DNA of 38,399 bases, taken from Rhypophila decipiens. Its lineage: Eukaryota > Ascomycota > Sordariomycetes > Sordariales > Naviculisporaceae. The stretch lies in the NCBI GenBank assembly GCA_033297075.1, contig MU858312.1, positions 1-38,399 of the forward strand. The letters are read 5' to 3'. Below are positions 1 through 10,007 of the stretch, one piece after another. How positions within the stretch are numbered: the first letter of the stretch is position 1; each line of letters starts with the position of its first letter. A program made the position numbers and the translations under genes. The notes beneath the pieces are model-generated. The model was given only the letters and a program-made list of their open reading frames with translations. It made no database searches and was not told where the DNA came from.

Positions 1-1419
1 TTTGTGGCAAGAGACAACAGGGGTATATAGCCGGGTGGGGGCGGGTTTAGTATTGTTAAAAAGACGCCTTAGACGCGGCCAAAATCGGAGGAAAAATTCC
101 CTCGAAACGATATTACTCCTCCAAGCTGCATTCATCTCAGGAGTTCAGTCGATAAGCTCGTCTATTGAATTACATACGCGCACAAGAATGAAGCAGACTC
201 TTCTGAGAATTCATCTCCGGAGAATAAGACGTCCCTGCATGCATGAGGCCGCGGAACGGTAGCTTCTCGCTTCTGATCTGATCCCGATATGATTCGGATC
301 TCGACCGTTTGGATCTGAAGATCGAGATGGCTGGATCCGACCAGCCGAGTACCCGCCTGACATGTACTAACGTGGTAACTCCCTACTTTGATACCACTCC
401 ACTCTTCTCAACAAGGCATTTCCTCCGGAACGTTTGCGTTTCTTTCTCAAAATCTCATGTCCAAGACAGATCTGAAGACTCGGGCCACATGCTCAACACG
501 GAGTCTCGGAATCCTACACAACGACTTTAACTGCAAGACATTCGACGATGGATATAAATAGGCACTTATTGGGCATGTTATAGATGTCAAGTAGTAGCGT
601 AGTGTAGCTTTTTCTCACTGTTCAAAAGGAACCCTTAATTGCAAACTACCATTACCCTCCTCGCTACCGCCCTCGGGCCAGGCCTAACGAGAGACAGCAC
701 GGCTTGGCAGGGTCTCGTTGCTACCTCCTCCTCGCGCACTACTACTCCAACTCTCTTCGATAAACAACCTCAGTCAAAGACTTTCACAACCATCTAACAT
801 CAAGTCTGGTGATAGCTTGCACATGGAACGCATTGTCAGGATAATCTCGGCTCCCGACTTTGCATCCGAAGGGCAGCCCTCGACATGGCAAACGCCATAC
901 CAACGTGTTGGTTAAATCAGCGGGTTGTCACCATACAAAGCGACCTTGAGGCAGTTCTCCTGTAATCCGGGTAAAATACAACCAGTCCACGAGAATCACG
1001 ACGACTGGCCGCTGCACGAACCTGGTTGTCGGGTCTTGGCATAAGGCTCCGAATTGCCTCTTGGGGCATCGACAGTAACATTTTGGACGTTTACGGTATC
1101 TATGTCGCTCGCTTGGCCTGGTCCAGGCTTCTTTTGGCAGTTGAAGATGCCTTTCTGGAGTCGTAATGGACCGCATCTTTCCCCAGTTCTTGGGTTGTAA
1201 ATGCTGATATCTGGTTGAGTGCTTGGCCGCAAACCGGGCCTAGAGGAAGCGAAGATGGCACGACTCCCATTATCACTCCATTTGCGCACATGCTCACCAC
1301 ATGGGCATGGAGTCGACGTGGTCTTGCTGCTGCTATTTTGGTCGCCCCTTGTTGACATTGACAGCCGACTTGGCAGGAACCGCTTTCTTAACTCGTCCAT
1401 CTTGTGGTCAGACTGAATG
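1..1419. other. No recognisable gene
   Basis: Only short overlapping frames of up to about 134 codons occur on either strand. None has a recognisable motif, a signal peptide or a convincing splice structure. A TATAAATA string at 553-560 is not followed by a usable coding frame. The right end is presumably the promoter of the secreted-protein gene that starts at 1530. Confidence 0.5.
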
Positions 1420-1425
1420 TATAAA
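1420..1425 (+). promoter_or_regulatory. TATA box of small secreted protein gene
   Basis: TATAAA lies about 105-110 bp before the ATG at 1530. A C/T-rich, CAACA-containing leader follows, typical of fungal 5' untranslated regions. Confidence 0.55.
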
Positions 1426-1529
1426 GAGGAGCCAACAGCTTCACCAACAATGGACTGCTATCACATCTAACTCACCACCTTCCATCTTTCCTCCTCATCA
1501 CAACATAACCGCCTCCGTCTCAAGTCAAC

Positions 1530-2095
1530 ATGAAGTTCACCAGTGGTCTCGCCCTCTTCGGCGCCCTCGCCAGCGCCCAGGTCATCATCATCCCCACCGG
1601 ACCCGTCAAGGGCCCCAACACGCTCGTCTTCAAGGAGATTGGCGGTGTCCCCAACAATGAGTGCCTGACTTTCACCAACAATGTTTGTTTACCTGCCCCT
1701 TTCTTCCAGCCCCAACAGACAACTAACACTTCTCAAAGGGCAACATCGTCAACGCCGCCTGCGCCAACACGCACGCCGATCGCCAGGTAACACCCGGCAA
1801 GATCCTCGGCACCGACGTGCTCATCGTGCAGCGCTCCTTCGTCTCACAATTCCGCCCCGACCTCGTAGGCAAGACCTCGTGCGTCGCCTTCAACGGCACC
1901 TCTTTCCTCGCCGACGACTGCGCCCGCAAGGATATCCTCTTTGCCCGCTTCGACGTCGGCAACGGCCGCATCGTCTCCAACGGCCATTTCGCCTGCTTGA
2001 GCGGCCATGACAGCAAGGCCCAGGTCCTCACTGATGTCAATGGCCTCAGGTGCTCGCAGTTCACCGTCACTGCTGTTGCTCCTACCAGGCCATAA
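1530..2095 (+). CDS. Small secreted six-cysteine protein
   Basis: Two exons, 1530-1682 and 1739-2095, give 169 residues. The 56-bp intron (donor GTTTGT at 1683, CTAAC branch string near 1723, acceptor AAAG ending 1738) is phase 0. Residues 1-17 form a signal peptide (MKFTSGLALFGALASAQ). The mature part holds six cysteines, in NNEC, AAC, KTSC, DDC, HFAC and LRC contexts, which could make three disulfides. No catalytic motif, membrane segment or GPI tail is visible. I do not recognise the family. A secreted effector-like or wall-associated role is inference from size, signal peptide and cysteine content only. A TATA box and a C-rich leader support the chosen ATG. Confidence 0.8.
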
Positions 2096-2243
2096 ATGGC
2101 ATGGCATGGGTGTTATGACTAGACTCAGATTGGAGGGGGTTTAAAATTCTATTACGCTTTATTTACCTAAGATACCAGGTTGTATTATCAACCATGAATA
2201 AAGACTTGATGTTTGGGTCCTTGACTTTCTGCTCTTATTACCT

Positions 2244-4056
2244 TTACATGACCATCTTGAATCCCGGCTCTCGATCATCGCCAAGGCCAATGTACTTGTC
2301 ATAGAGACCTCGGCCTTTGTCTCTGTTGACTTTGGCGCAGTAAAGGACATTGCCCAGGATTCTGCAAGCATTGTTCATGTTAGTTGAGACTAAAACAGAA
2401 CATGACCGGGACTTACAGGAACCACCCGGCAACTAACAACCCCAACACAATCGTATGGCCCCGATGATATGATGGACCATCCACATCCGGGTACAAGAAC
2501 ACAGCCAGGATCCCACCACAGTTGGCTATCGCAAGCTGCAACGCAGACGCCGTCGCCCGTTTGTAGTGGCCGGCCGAGTTATTCGACAGCCATGCCAGGT
2601 TGGGCGGCACGCTTGAGTAGATGCCTACGGCCATCATGAACGTCATTCCGTATCTGGTTTTTGGATAGGTGCTTCCGGCCGGCAAGTTGGCGATGGCCGC
2701 GTAGCCGATAATGGCGATGGGCATGGTGCAGAGCATGATGATGCCTCGGATTTTGAGGCGGTCCGAGAGGAAGGCGACGGCCACTTAGTTTGGGCGTTGG
2801 TTAACTCGGCCAAGTGTTGATATCAAGGAAGGAAAGGTACTAATTAGTACTCACGTGTCGTACAAGCTGCGACGGCATACGGAATGACGCTCCACAGCTG
2901 GGCCTCGTTGGCCGTGTATCCCAAATCTCTGATGATGGTCGGGAGCTGCCAACATTACATGTACCTTTTGTTAGCCTAGTGAACGGAAAGGATACTAGGA
3001 GAGGCGAACCCACAAACAGGCCAAAAGAATAAATCCCCGACAACAAGCCAAAATACGCCCCAGCAGTTAACAAAGTCTGCACATTCGCCACGCCCCTGAC
3101 CATCTCTTTCACTTGGAACCTCTCCTCGCCCTCTTTACTCCCCGTGCCATTCTCCACGCCCCTCAACCTCTTCATCCCCACCGCTCTCTCCTCCTCACTC
3201 AAGAACTTTGCCTTGGCAATACTATCAGGCAACACAGCCCAAGTAACCACCGCCACCAAGCACGTAAAGACGCCCTCGATGACAAAGATCCACCTCCAAG
3301 CCACCAGCCCTCCTTTGTCACCGATGCTTGCCATTGCCCTGGCCAAAAGTCCACCAAATGCCCCAGACAAGGATGTAGCTGTGTAGAGAACTCCTATCCG
3401 CAGTGCGAGCTCAGAACGTGTATACATGCCGCTGAGGTACAACACCATGCCCGGGAAGAGACCACCTTCTGCTAGTCCCAAAAGTGCGCGGAGGGCGATG
3501 AACTGCGGAAAGTTGTGGACCAGGCCCATGACTAGGCAGAATAAGCCCCATAGAAAAGTCATGACTGCAATCCAGATTGAGGGCGTGAGGCGTTTGAGGA
3601 CCAGGTTTGATGGAATTTCACTTTTAAATCACAATACAGAGTTGTTAGTATGTTGATCGGGTAGGAAACGAGGAAACTGAAGTGGCTGAAGAGGGAGGAC
3701 CCGACTAACGCAGCGATATAAAGCGGGTAAAACGCCGCCAAGCCCTGGAGATATTGTGTATTCGACATGCCGAGGTCTTTCTCGAGGTTGTACAGCTTTG
3801 CGTTTCCGACATTGGTGCGGTCCAGGAACGAGCAGAGAACCAGAAGGACAAAGATAGGCAGGATACGGGTGTCGAGTTTGAAGAGCAGTCGGCGGGTTAT
3901 TGCTTTTTCATCTGGGTGCGTCTGTTCATCTTGTGTCTCTGACTCCGGCTGGTTTATGGAGACGTTGATGTTTTCTGCCTTCATGTTGTTGCTGTCAGGG
4001 GCTGACGCGTGAGCCTTGTCCGAGGCAGTTGTGGTAGACATTCTGCCGTTTGTCAT
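2244..4056 (-). CDS. MFS transporter, anion:cation symporter (Dal5/Tna1-like) group
   Basis: Five exons on the minus strand: 4056-3710, 3620-3014, 2945-2855, 2783-2417 and 2361-2244. They sum to 1530 bp, 509 residues. The introns are 89, 68, 71 and 55 bp. The first uses donor GTTAGT at 3709, which restores the family string AAEIPSNLVLKRLTPSIWI. Other family marks are a cytosolic acidic N-terminus of about 50 residues, FLDRTNVGNAKL in the first membrane segment, GLAEGGLFPGMVLYLS, and WRWIFVIEG before the central loop. The fold should have 12 membrane segments in the plasma membrane. Relatives carry vitamins, allantoate or other organic anions; the substrate cannot be read here. A second ATG at 4041 would shorten the protein by five residues. 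Confidence 0.88.
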
Positions 4057-4789
4057 TGATAGGAAGGGAGATGGTATGAACTGACAATGCGAGTGATGCC
4101 ATATCTGCCATGGGAGAGATATCTCATTTATTTGAATGTGCTACATGTGTATGGGCTGAGGACGGTGGTACAAAAACCATTTGTAAGACTGACATGGAGT
4201 GTAACTGTATAAGTGATATCTCAGCCGGCAGTTCCACATTAGACCGAGTAATCTGCCGTGGCAAGTCCTGCCAGTCGGGAGAGACTCTTCAATATCTGGC
4301 TCTATGCTGTGTCACGTCAGACGAGCTTCTCTGAATGGCCAGAACAGCGGTTGAAGAATCCATAAATGCTACCATCTTCCTTTGACGTTTCAATTGTTGA
4401 CTGGTGAGATGTCCTAAACGTTGAATTCACCCCATGCGTTGCTCTTGTGCAAAGATCCGTGCAGGTCAGGACCCAAGTGTTCATGATTATGCTTTAGCAA
4501 GTTATTGGCAGCCAAGATTCTATTTATGTGTTGTTAACGGGCCATATTTTCAGTTCCTTGAACTTTTTCCAGGCATGTTCTCCCTTTTCATCTTCAACAT
4601 GGTTGAGCGTTTTGTTGATCGCTGCCAAACTTGAAAGATGCTGAATATATAATAGTGAGTCGGACGTGATGATTTGCCGAGCTCCCGATAAATCAAGATT
4701 AAAAGATATAAATCTCTCTATGAGTAGTACGGGCCCAAGAAGAAATACAAACAAAAGTCCTACGACCTCAAGCGATGTTTATGCCGTCG
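4057..4789. other. Intergenic, MFS promoter and Erf2-like 3' flank
   Basis: The part nearest 4057 should be the promoter of the leftward MFS gene; an AAATAAAT string near 4130 is the only TATA-like signal. The part nearest 4790 is the 3' flank of the DHHC gene. A 76-codon minus-strand frame at 4524-4754 looks like chance. No RNA gene is seen. Confidence 0.5.
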
Positions 4790-7021
4790 CTACCTAGGCA
4801 AAACAGGCCCCTTACTCCTCCCCCAAGACCCAAACACCTTCTTTGCCTTCCCATGATCCGCAGCATCCTTGGTCAAGTCGGTAACGACCATGCCAACGCC
4901 GTCCCTAACCGGCACGCCACGATCACCAAACTCCCTCAACTCAACATCCGCCTCCTCCCCAGTCCCCTTCTTGCCCTCCTCGGAAGAAGAAGAAGAAAAC
5001 CCAAATCCCCATCTTCCCTTACTCCTCTTCTCCGGCGCTAATCTCTGATCCCCTTTATGATAGGCCTTCTTGAATTGATAATAACTTGGCCCCCTGGGGC
5101 GACACAAAACAACGAGACAATTCCTGACCAAGGAATCTCCCGCCTGGAACGGCCTGTAGCGGTTTTTGGGCGGTAACTTCTTGCTGCTGAGAAACTCCCT
5201 CGTCGTTTCTCCCCTGCGGATCAAGAACAAATGATAGACGGTTAATGGAGCGGGATATGACAATCCTAGCAATGAATAAAATACCAGCGCAAAGGGTACT
5301 GGGAACTGGGATATTGCTTCGCCGAAACTCAAGTTCTGCCGATTTTGATAGACCAAAATCTGGGCTAGACAAGATGCCAGAATAAACAAACAGCCCAATG
5401 TAGCTGTGACGATAAAGGTGAAAAATTGCCGGTAATTGCGTCTCCCAACGCAATTGTTGATCCAAACACAGTGGTGATCTACCGTCTCGATGCAAGAATC
5501 ACACAGCCTACAGTGATGTGCCCTAGGCGGTCGCCAGATCAGACAGGTCTTACAATATCTAACCGGAACTTCCATGCAACCGGCCGTATGTGTATGTCCA
5601 GTCGGGGGCTTGGCATCAGGCAATCGAACCAGCACCCAGTCATTAGAAGGTGGTGCTAAGCGGAGAGGATCCTCGTTTTCGTCCGGAGGCGGGTTCTTGT
5701 GCAGTCGCCGGGGGAGGATGCCGGGATCCATGGCTGACGCGTGGATGAATGATGAGAGGCAGATGTACCAGATGTAGCCAAACACGAGGGGGATGGCGGG
5801 CGAGATGTTGTGCCAGATGAAGGGCGCTGAGAAGATGAAGTAGAGCGGGGCTGGGAGAATCACCGCGACGGCGGTGGCTAGGTTGACGGGTCTGGCTTGC
5901 CGCGTGTTGAGGAGACGACCGCCGAAACAGAAGATGGTGTTGCCTTCAAAGTATTTGTAGTTATTTCCGCCGCTCTTCTTTCCGTTCCGCTCTTGTTTTT
6001 GTTTAGAGGATGCTTTTGGGAGCTTGGTTTTTGATCTTGACGGCTTCTTGGTTGGGCTATGCTGTGGTGTTGAGGCTACCGAGTCCAGTTTCGATGCGCC
6101 TGTTCGCATCTTGACCCAGTTGTCACTTTGCTCTCGGTCTCGGTCGGCAGGACTTGTATAGCTGCTTTTTGCAGGGAGAAGAAAACCTGACCTAAAGGAT
6201 CGTGGGGTTGGCAGATTGCCCACCAGCGAGTTCTTGTAGCCGCTCTTTCCGTCCGTTTTGACACTCAATCCTCTGCTGAGTTTGCTCTCTGCCGGCGTCT
6301 TCTTTTGGAGTGGCCGCACACTCTCGGACAGACTGTTGTGGGGGTAGTGACCCCTGGTGGGACTCGTGTTGGACGTATATTCTGTCCCGTGCGACATTGG
6401 CCGCGGCTCATCGTCCAAAGGTCGGACTGGAAACGGTTCCGGGTGTGGGACTGGCACCGGCACCGGCACTGGCAAGGGAATAGCTTGGGTGCCATGTTGC
6501 TGTCCGGACGCGACACTACTCGCTTCGGCTGGTGGTGCTGCCTGGAACGGACTGTGCTGGCGAGATATCGATCCGGCTGGAGCACGTGGGCCACTCCGCT
6601 GCGCCTGGAGCTTCTGCGAGCTCATAGGGCGAAAGAAAGCATGAGAAGTGAGTGAAGGAACATGGCTCGAGCTTGGGGGTCGGGGAGAGTTTGAGCTTGC
6701 AGTCCCGCTCCCACGTCGTGCACCAGATAGTCCTCTCCTCAGCTGCTGACTCTGCGACCATGTATGAGTGTGGCCTCTGCTGGATGAGATGCCGGTCCGG
6801 GCAGTGCCAGGTCGTGATGCGCCGCCGGCCTCGGATGAGAAACCGCTTTGGACCCGATTTTTCGCGTCGTTGTCTACCCCGTCGTCCGACCCAATGTCTG
6901 TCATCCGTGACGATACTATGCTCGGAGGACCGCCAGCAGTCCTAGGATACTGAGGAAAGCTCATGGGTCCATGATCCTCATTGTCGTGACCAGGTCGCGC
7001 GGACCCGTGGTTCGAAGCCAT
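4790..7021 (-). CDS. ERF2: DHHC palmitoyltransferase, Erf2 type
   Basis: A single uninterrupted frame encodes 743 residues. The ATG is at 7021; the codon before it is GTG. Protein S-acyltransferases of this family palmitoylate cysteines of membrane proteins, and yeast Erf2 (with Erf4) acts on Ras at the ER/Golgi. The first 350 or so residues are disordered, rich in Ser, Pro and Arg, with a PVPVPVPVP stretch. Two membrane segments follow, then the Cys-rich domain (RYCKTCLIWRPPRAHHC), the catalytic DHHC at about residues 515-518 followed by VWINNCVGRRNYRQFF, and two more membrane segments. A TTRE sequence (the family TTxE motif) and a polar, Lys-rich tail with FSSSSSEE close the protein. Fungal Erf2 proteins are usually nearer 600 residues, so the N-terminal extension is long. 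Lack of introns is mildly unusual here. Confidence 0.9.
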   Translation of the reverse strand: MASNHGSARPGHDNEDHGPMSFPQYPRTAGGPPSIVSSRMTDIGSDDGVDNDAKNRVQSGFSSEAGGASRPGTARTGISSSRGHTHTWSQSQQLRRGLSGARRGSGTASSNSPRPPSSSHVPSLTSHAFFRPMSSQKLQAQRSGPRAPAGSISRQHSPFQAAPPAEASSVASGQQHGTQAIPLPVPVPVPVPHPEPFPVRPLDDEPRPMSHGTEYTSNTSPTRGHYPHNSLSESVRPLQKKTPAESKLSRGLSVKTDGKSGYKNSLVGNLPTPRSFRSGFLLPAKSSYTSPADRDREQSDNWVKMRTGASKLDSVASTPQHSPTKKPSRSKTKLPKASSKQKQERNGKKSGGNNYKYFEGNTIFCFGGRLLNTRQARPVNLATAVAVILPAPLYFIFSAPFIWHNISPAIPLVFGYIWYICLSSFIHASAMDPGILPRRLHKNPPPDENEDPLRLAPPSNDWVLVRLPDAKPPTGHTHTAGCMEVPVRYCKTCLIWRPPRAHHCRLCDSCIETVDHHCVWINNCVGRRNYRQFFTFIVTATLGCLFILASCLAQILVYQNRQNLSFGEAISQFPVPFALVFYSLLGLSYPAPLTVYHLFLIRRGETTREFLSSKKLPPKNRYRPFQAGDSLVRNCLVVLCRPRGPSYYQFKKAYHKGDQRLAPEKRSKGRWGFGFSSSSSEEGKKGTGEEADVELREFGDRGVPVRDGVGMVVTDLTKDAADHGKAKKVFGSWGRSKGPVLPR

Positions 7022-8032
7022 CACAAGTCTTTTGGGTGCTATGCAAGGGCGCCTTGGAGATTAAGCTAGGTAGGTCATTGTTCTTCTTTTATTCTGCGAT
7101 TTTCTATCGCGTCGACATGCACGCGCGCCTGGTGTTCAATCTGGGATGATATGTAATGCGCCCGATGTAGGTCTAGGTGGGGCGATGAAGTCGTATTGGT
7201 GATGATACATGAAATGATGTTATGCGCAGCCCAGGGAGTGATTAGGTTTTATAGGGTATCGGTATTGCGATCCTGCGCGACAAAGGGGACAGGTGAAATG
7301 AATGGCGATGAAAATTGATAAGTTGGCGATGTGAAGAATGAGAAACATTTCGAGGTTAAGTGCGGTAAGGGAGGAGGGGATAGAACTCATGATCCAGCGG
7401 CGCTCTCATCCCGAACCTTCCTGCGCTTGAGCGCTGAGTGGCCAATTTTCAGGCATCCCACACCACCACAGAAGAAGTAAAAAACTGAAAAGAACCCCCA
7501 AAAGACCCTCACCTTTACCGAATCGGGGGGGGCTGTCACACCCTCTTGATATCCGAGTCCGACAGGCATCAATGCATCTCATCACACATCTGTCACACCC
7601 AACCACTCAATGCGTCACAATTCTCGATTTTCAACCTGGTGTGCCACGTTTTTTGGGCCGCCAAGTCTAAATGGGGGTCTGTGCCCCTGTGAATGCCAGG
7701 AATTCACAGGGCAAAGGAGGCAGAGCAGCGGGAAGGGCCGTCCATTATTAATCAGGTCGGGGGCAGAAGGGGACGTGAACAAGCCCCTGGAAATGCAACC
7801 AGAATGCAGGTTTGGACCCCTTGTTGTGACATTTCCAGCAAGACTGGAATGGTTCAAAGGAGAGAAAGGACGTCGCAGAACAAAAAGTTGTGATTATTGG
7901 ATTATCCGTACCGAATACGTTACTTCTACAACTAATACGAGTCCCAAAGCGTACCCCCACTCTATAAGCGCATTCCCTGTAGATAAAAGAAATTCGGACC
8001 CCTTAAACACCATCACCAACAAGGACAATCGC
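7022..8032. other. Intergenic, Erf2-like promoter region
   Basis: This holds the upstream region of the DHHC gene and the 3' flank of the DHA2-type MFS gene. A run of eight G near 7525 and a long CCAC/GAAG-rich stretch are visible. A plus-strand frame of 182 codons (7610-8158) overlaps the MFS 3' end and has no protein-like features. No TATA box stands out before 7021, as expected for a housekeeping promoter. Confidence 0.45.
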
Positions 8033-10007
8033 TCAAACCCTCTTCTCCTGATCGCTCAACTCATTCCCGCTCCTCTCCCCATCACTCTGAACAAGACCCT
8101 GGGCCGTGACATGTTCCTGATTCAACGAATAGCCACGAATAAACACACTAATCACTAGCCCAGCCGCAGCAAACGCAATGAGACTGATCCAGAGCACATG
8201 CAGCGCCTCGTTGAACGCAACCACCAAATCTCTCCTATCTTGACTGTCAGGCATTGTATTTATGATGGTCACCACGGCAGTAGCGTCCCGACTGTACTCG
8301 AACGCCACATGGGCAAACGCAGCCAGCTCGTCCAGCTTTTGCCGAAAGACATTCTGGAAAATTACGCCCGAGATAGCCACGCCGACGGATTGTCCGAATG
8401 TACGGACAAAGCTGTAAAATGCCGCGGCTTCTCCGTTTAGAGCAGGTTCACATGCTGCTTGGATGGACAAGCCCATGGCAGGGAAGAGCATGCCTGTGCC
8501 GATACCGACGGGGACGTTGAGGAAGATCCACTGTGCCACTGAAGTGTCAGGTTGGAGCAAGAGAAGCAGGCCTGAGCCAAACGTGGTGAGGAAGAAGCCG
8601 ATCCAGATGGACGGGCGGTAGATGCCGGTTATTCCTGCCACGATACCCACGACGGCGCCAGCGGGAGCAACGGTCAGGGTTTGAGGTAGAAGTGCGACGG
8701 CCGAGGTAATGGGTGCGTAAAACTTGACGCCTTGGTAGTAAAGTGCTATTCATCAAGTCACGTTAGCACTTCCCCAAAAATACTGAATGGGAAAAAAACA
8801 ACTCACGCAAAAAGTAGAGCAGACTCCACAGAATCATGCCATGCAACAAGGCCAACACATAGGTAAGTACCATGGACCAATTGGTAAACAAGCCCCTGTG
8901 GATAAGCGGCTCATTCACGAATCCGCTCTTGAACTCCCACCACCAAAATGTCCCCAGTCCAACGGGTCCCAGCACAAGTGGCAGGATAACACGCCACGAA
9001 TCCCACGCGTACATGACTCCTCCCGTCGTCAGGCCAAACAGAAAGCCCGTGGAGGACGCTGTGAAAAGGAAACAGCCGACCCAGTCGAAGCGCCCAAGTT
9101 TGCTGAGGATGGCACCCGGGATGGCCTCCTGGTTGAGGAACAAGATGACGAATAGAAGACCGAGGCCAATGACGGGCAGGTTGATGTAAAAGATCCAGCG
9201 CCAGGTGATGTTTTGGGCGAAGCCGGCGCCGATCAAGGGGCCTGTCACGGTGCCGACTGACCACATTGCTGAGAGGGCCGAGAGCCATGTTCCTCTGTGG
9301 GCCAGCGGGACTAGGTCGGTAATCACCACCTAACGAGACACAAGAGAGTTGTTAGATGAGTGTATCAAGGGTCTTCAAGTCATGTATTATCCATAGAGGT
9401 ACCTACCTCTGTGAGAGCAATCAGTCCACCACCACCGACACCTTGGATAGTGCGTCCGACGAGGATAACGGTAAAGTTATTGGCCAGCGCGGCGATGAGA
9501 GACCCAGCAGTGAAGAGGGCAGAGGCGACGTAGATCATCTGTTGACGTCAAGAATGTCAGTTCTATGCCTGGTGGCTATGTTGCAGGCACCTAGGGAGGA
9601 TGGCGACGTACAGATTTCCTCCCCAAAAAGTTACTCAGTCCCGCAACGGTAGGTTGAAGCACAGTGCTCGCCAAGAGGAAACTGGTGCCCGACCAAAAGG
9701 CTTCAAGTGCGGTACCGCCCAGGGCCGAACTCATGATGGGCAGGGCGACGGATATCGAGGTTGCGTCAAAGGCGATGGCCAACGTGACGACGCATAGCGC
9801 ACTAAAGGCCAAGAGGAAGTCTCGGCTAGGGTGGAAGGGCTGTTTTCCGCCCACGATGGGACTGGCCTGGTCTGCTGCTGTGGTGGAATCAGAGTCGGTG
9901 CCGCCTCCGTTGGGGGTGGTGATGGTCCCCGGGGCGAGGGTGGATATTCCTGTTTCGGAGCCATTGTCGTCCTTTTCTGGGACTATGTCCGGGGCTGGTG
10001 ATGACAT
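8033..10007 (-). CDS. DHA2-type MFS multidrug transporter (14 TM)
   Basis: Four minus-strand exons: 10007-9612, 9538-9407, 9329-8807 and 8745-8033. They sum to 1764 bp, 587 residues. The introns are 73, 77 and 61 bp with donors GTACGT, GTAGGT and GTGAGT. A hydrophilic N-terminus of about 65 residues precedes the first membrane segment (LAFSALCVVTLAIAFDATSISV). Family marks are GRTIQGVGGGGL in motif B, GTVTGPLIGAGFAQ as antiporter motif C, then WRWIFYINLP, and LPLYYQGVKF after the third intron. These point to a proton-antiporter of the DHA2/DHA14 group, which exports drugs, fungal toxins or siderophore-like compounds at the plasma membrane. The substrate is unknown. It is divergent from the ABC-C gene at 12275, so co-regulation for export is possible but unproven. 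Confidence 0.9.

Noticed and set aside
4524..4754. 76-codon minus-strand frame beyond the Erf2-like stop side
   Set aside because: Short, without motifs, inside the intergenic flank of the MFS and DHHC genes.
7610..8158. 182-codon plus-strand frame
   Set aside because: It has no motif or signal peptide and overlaps the 3' end of the DHA2-type MFS gene.
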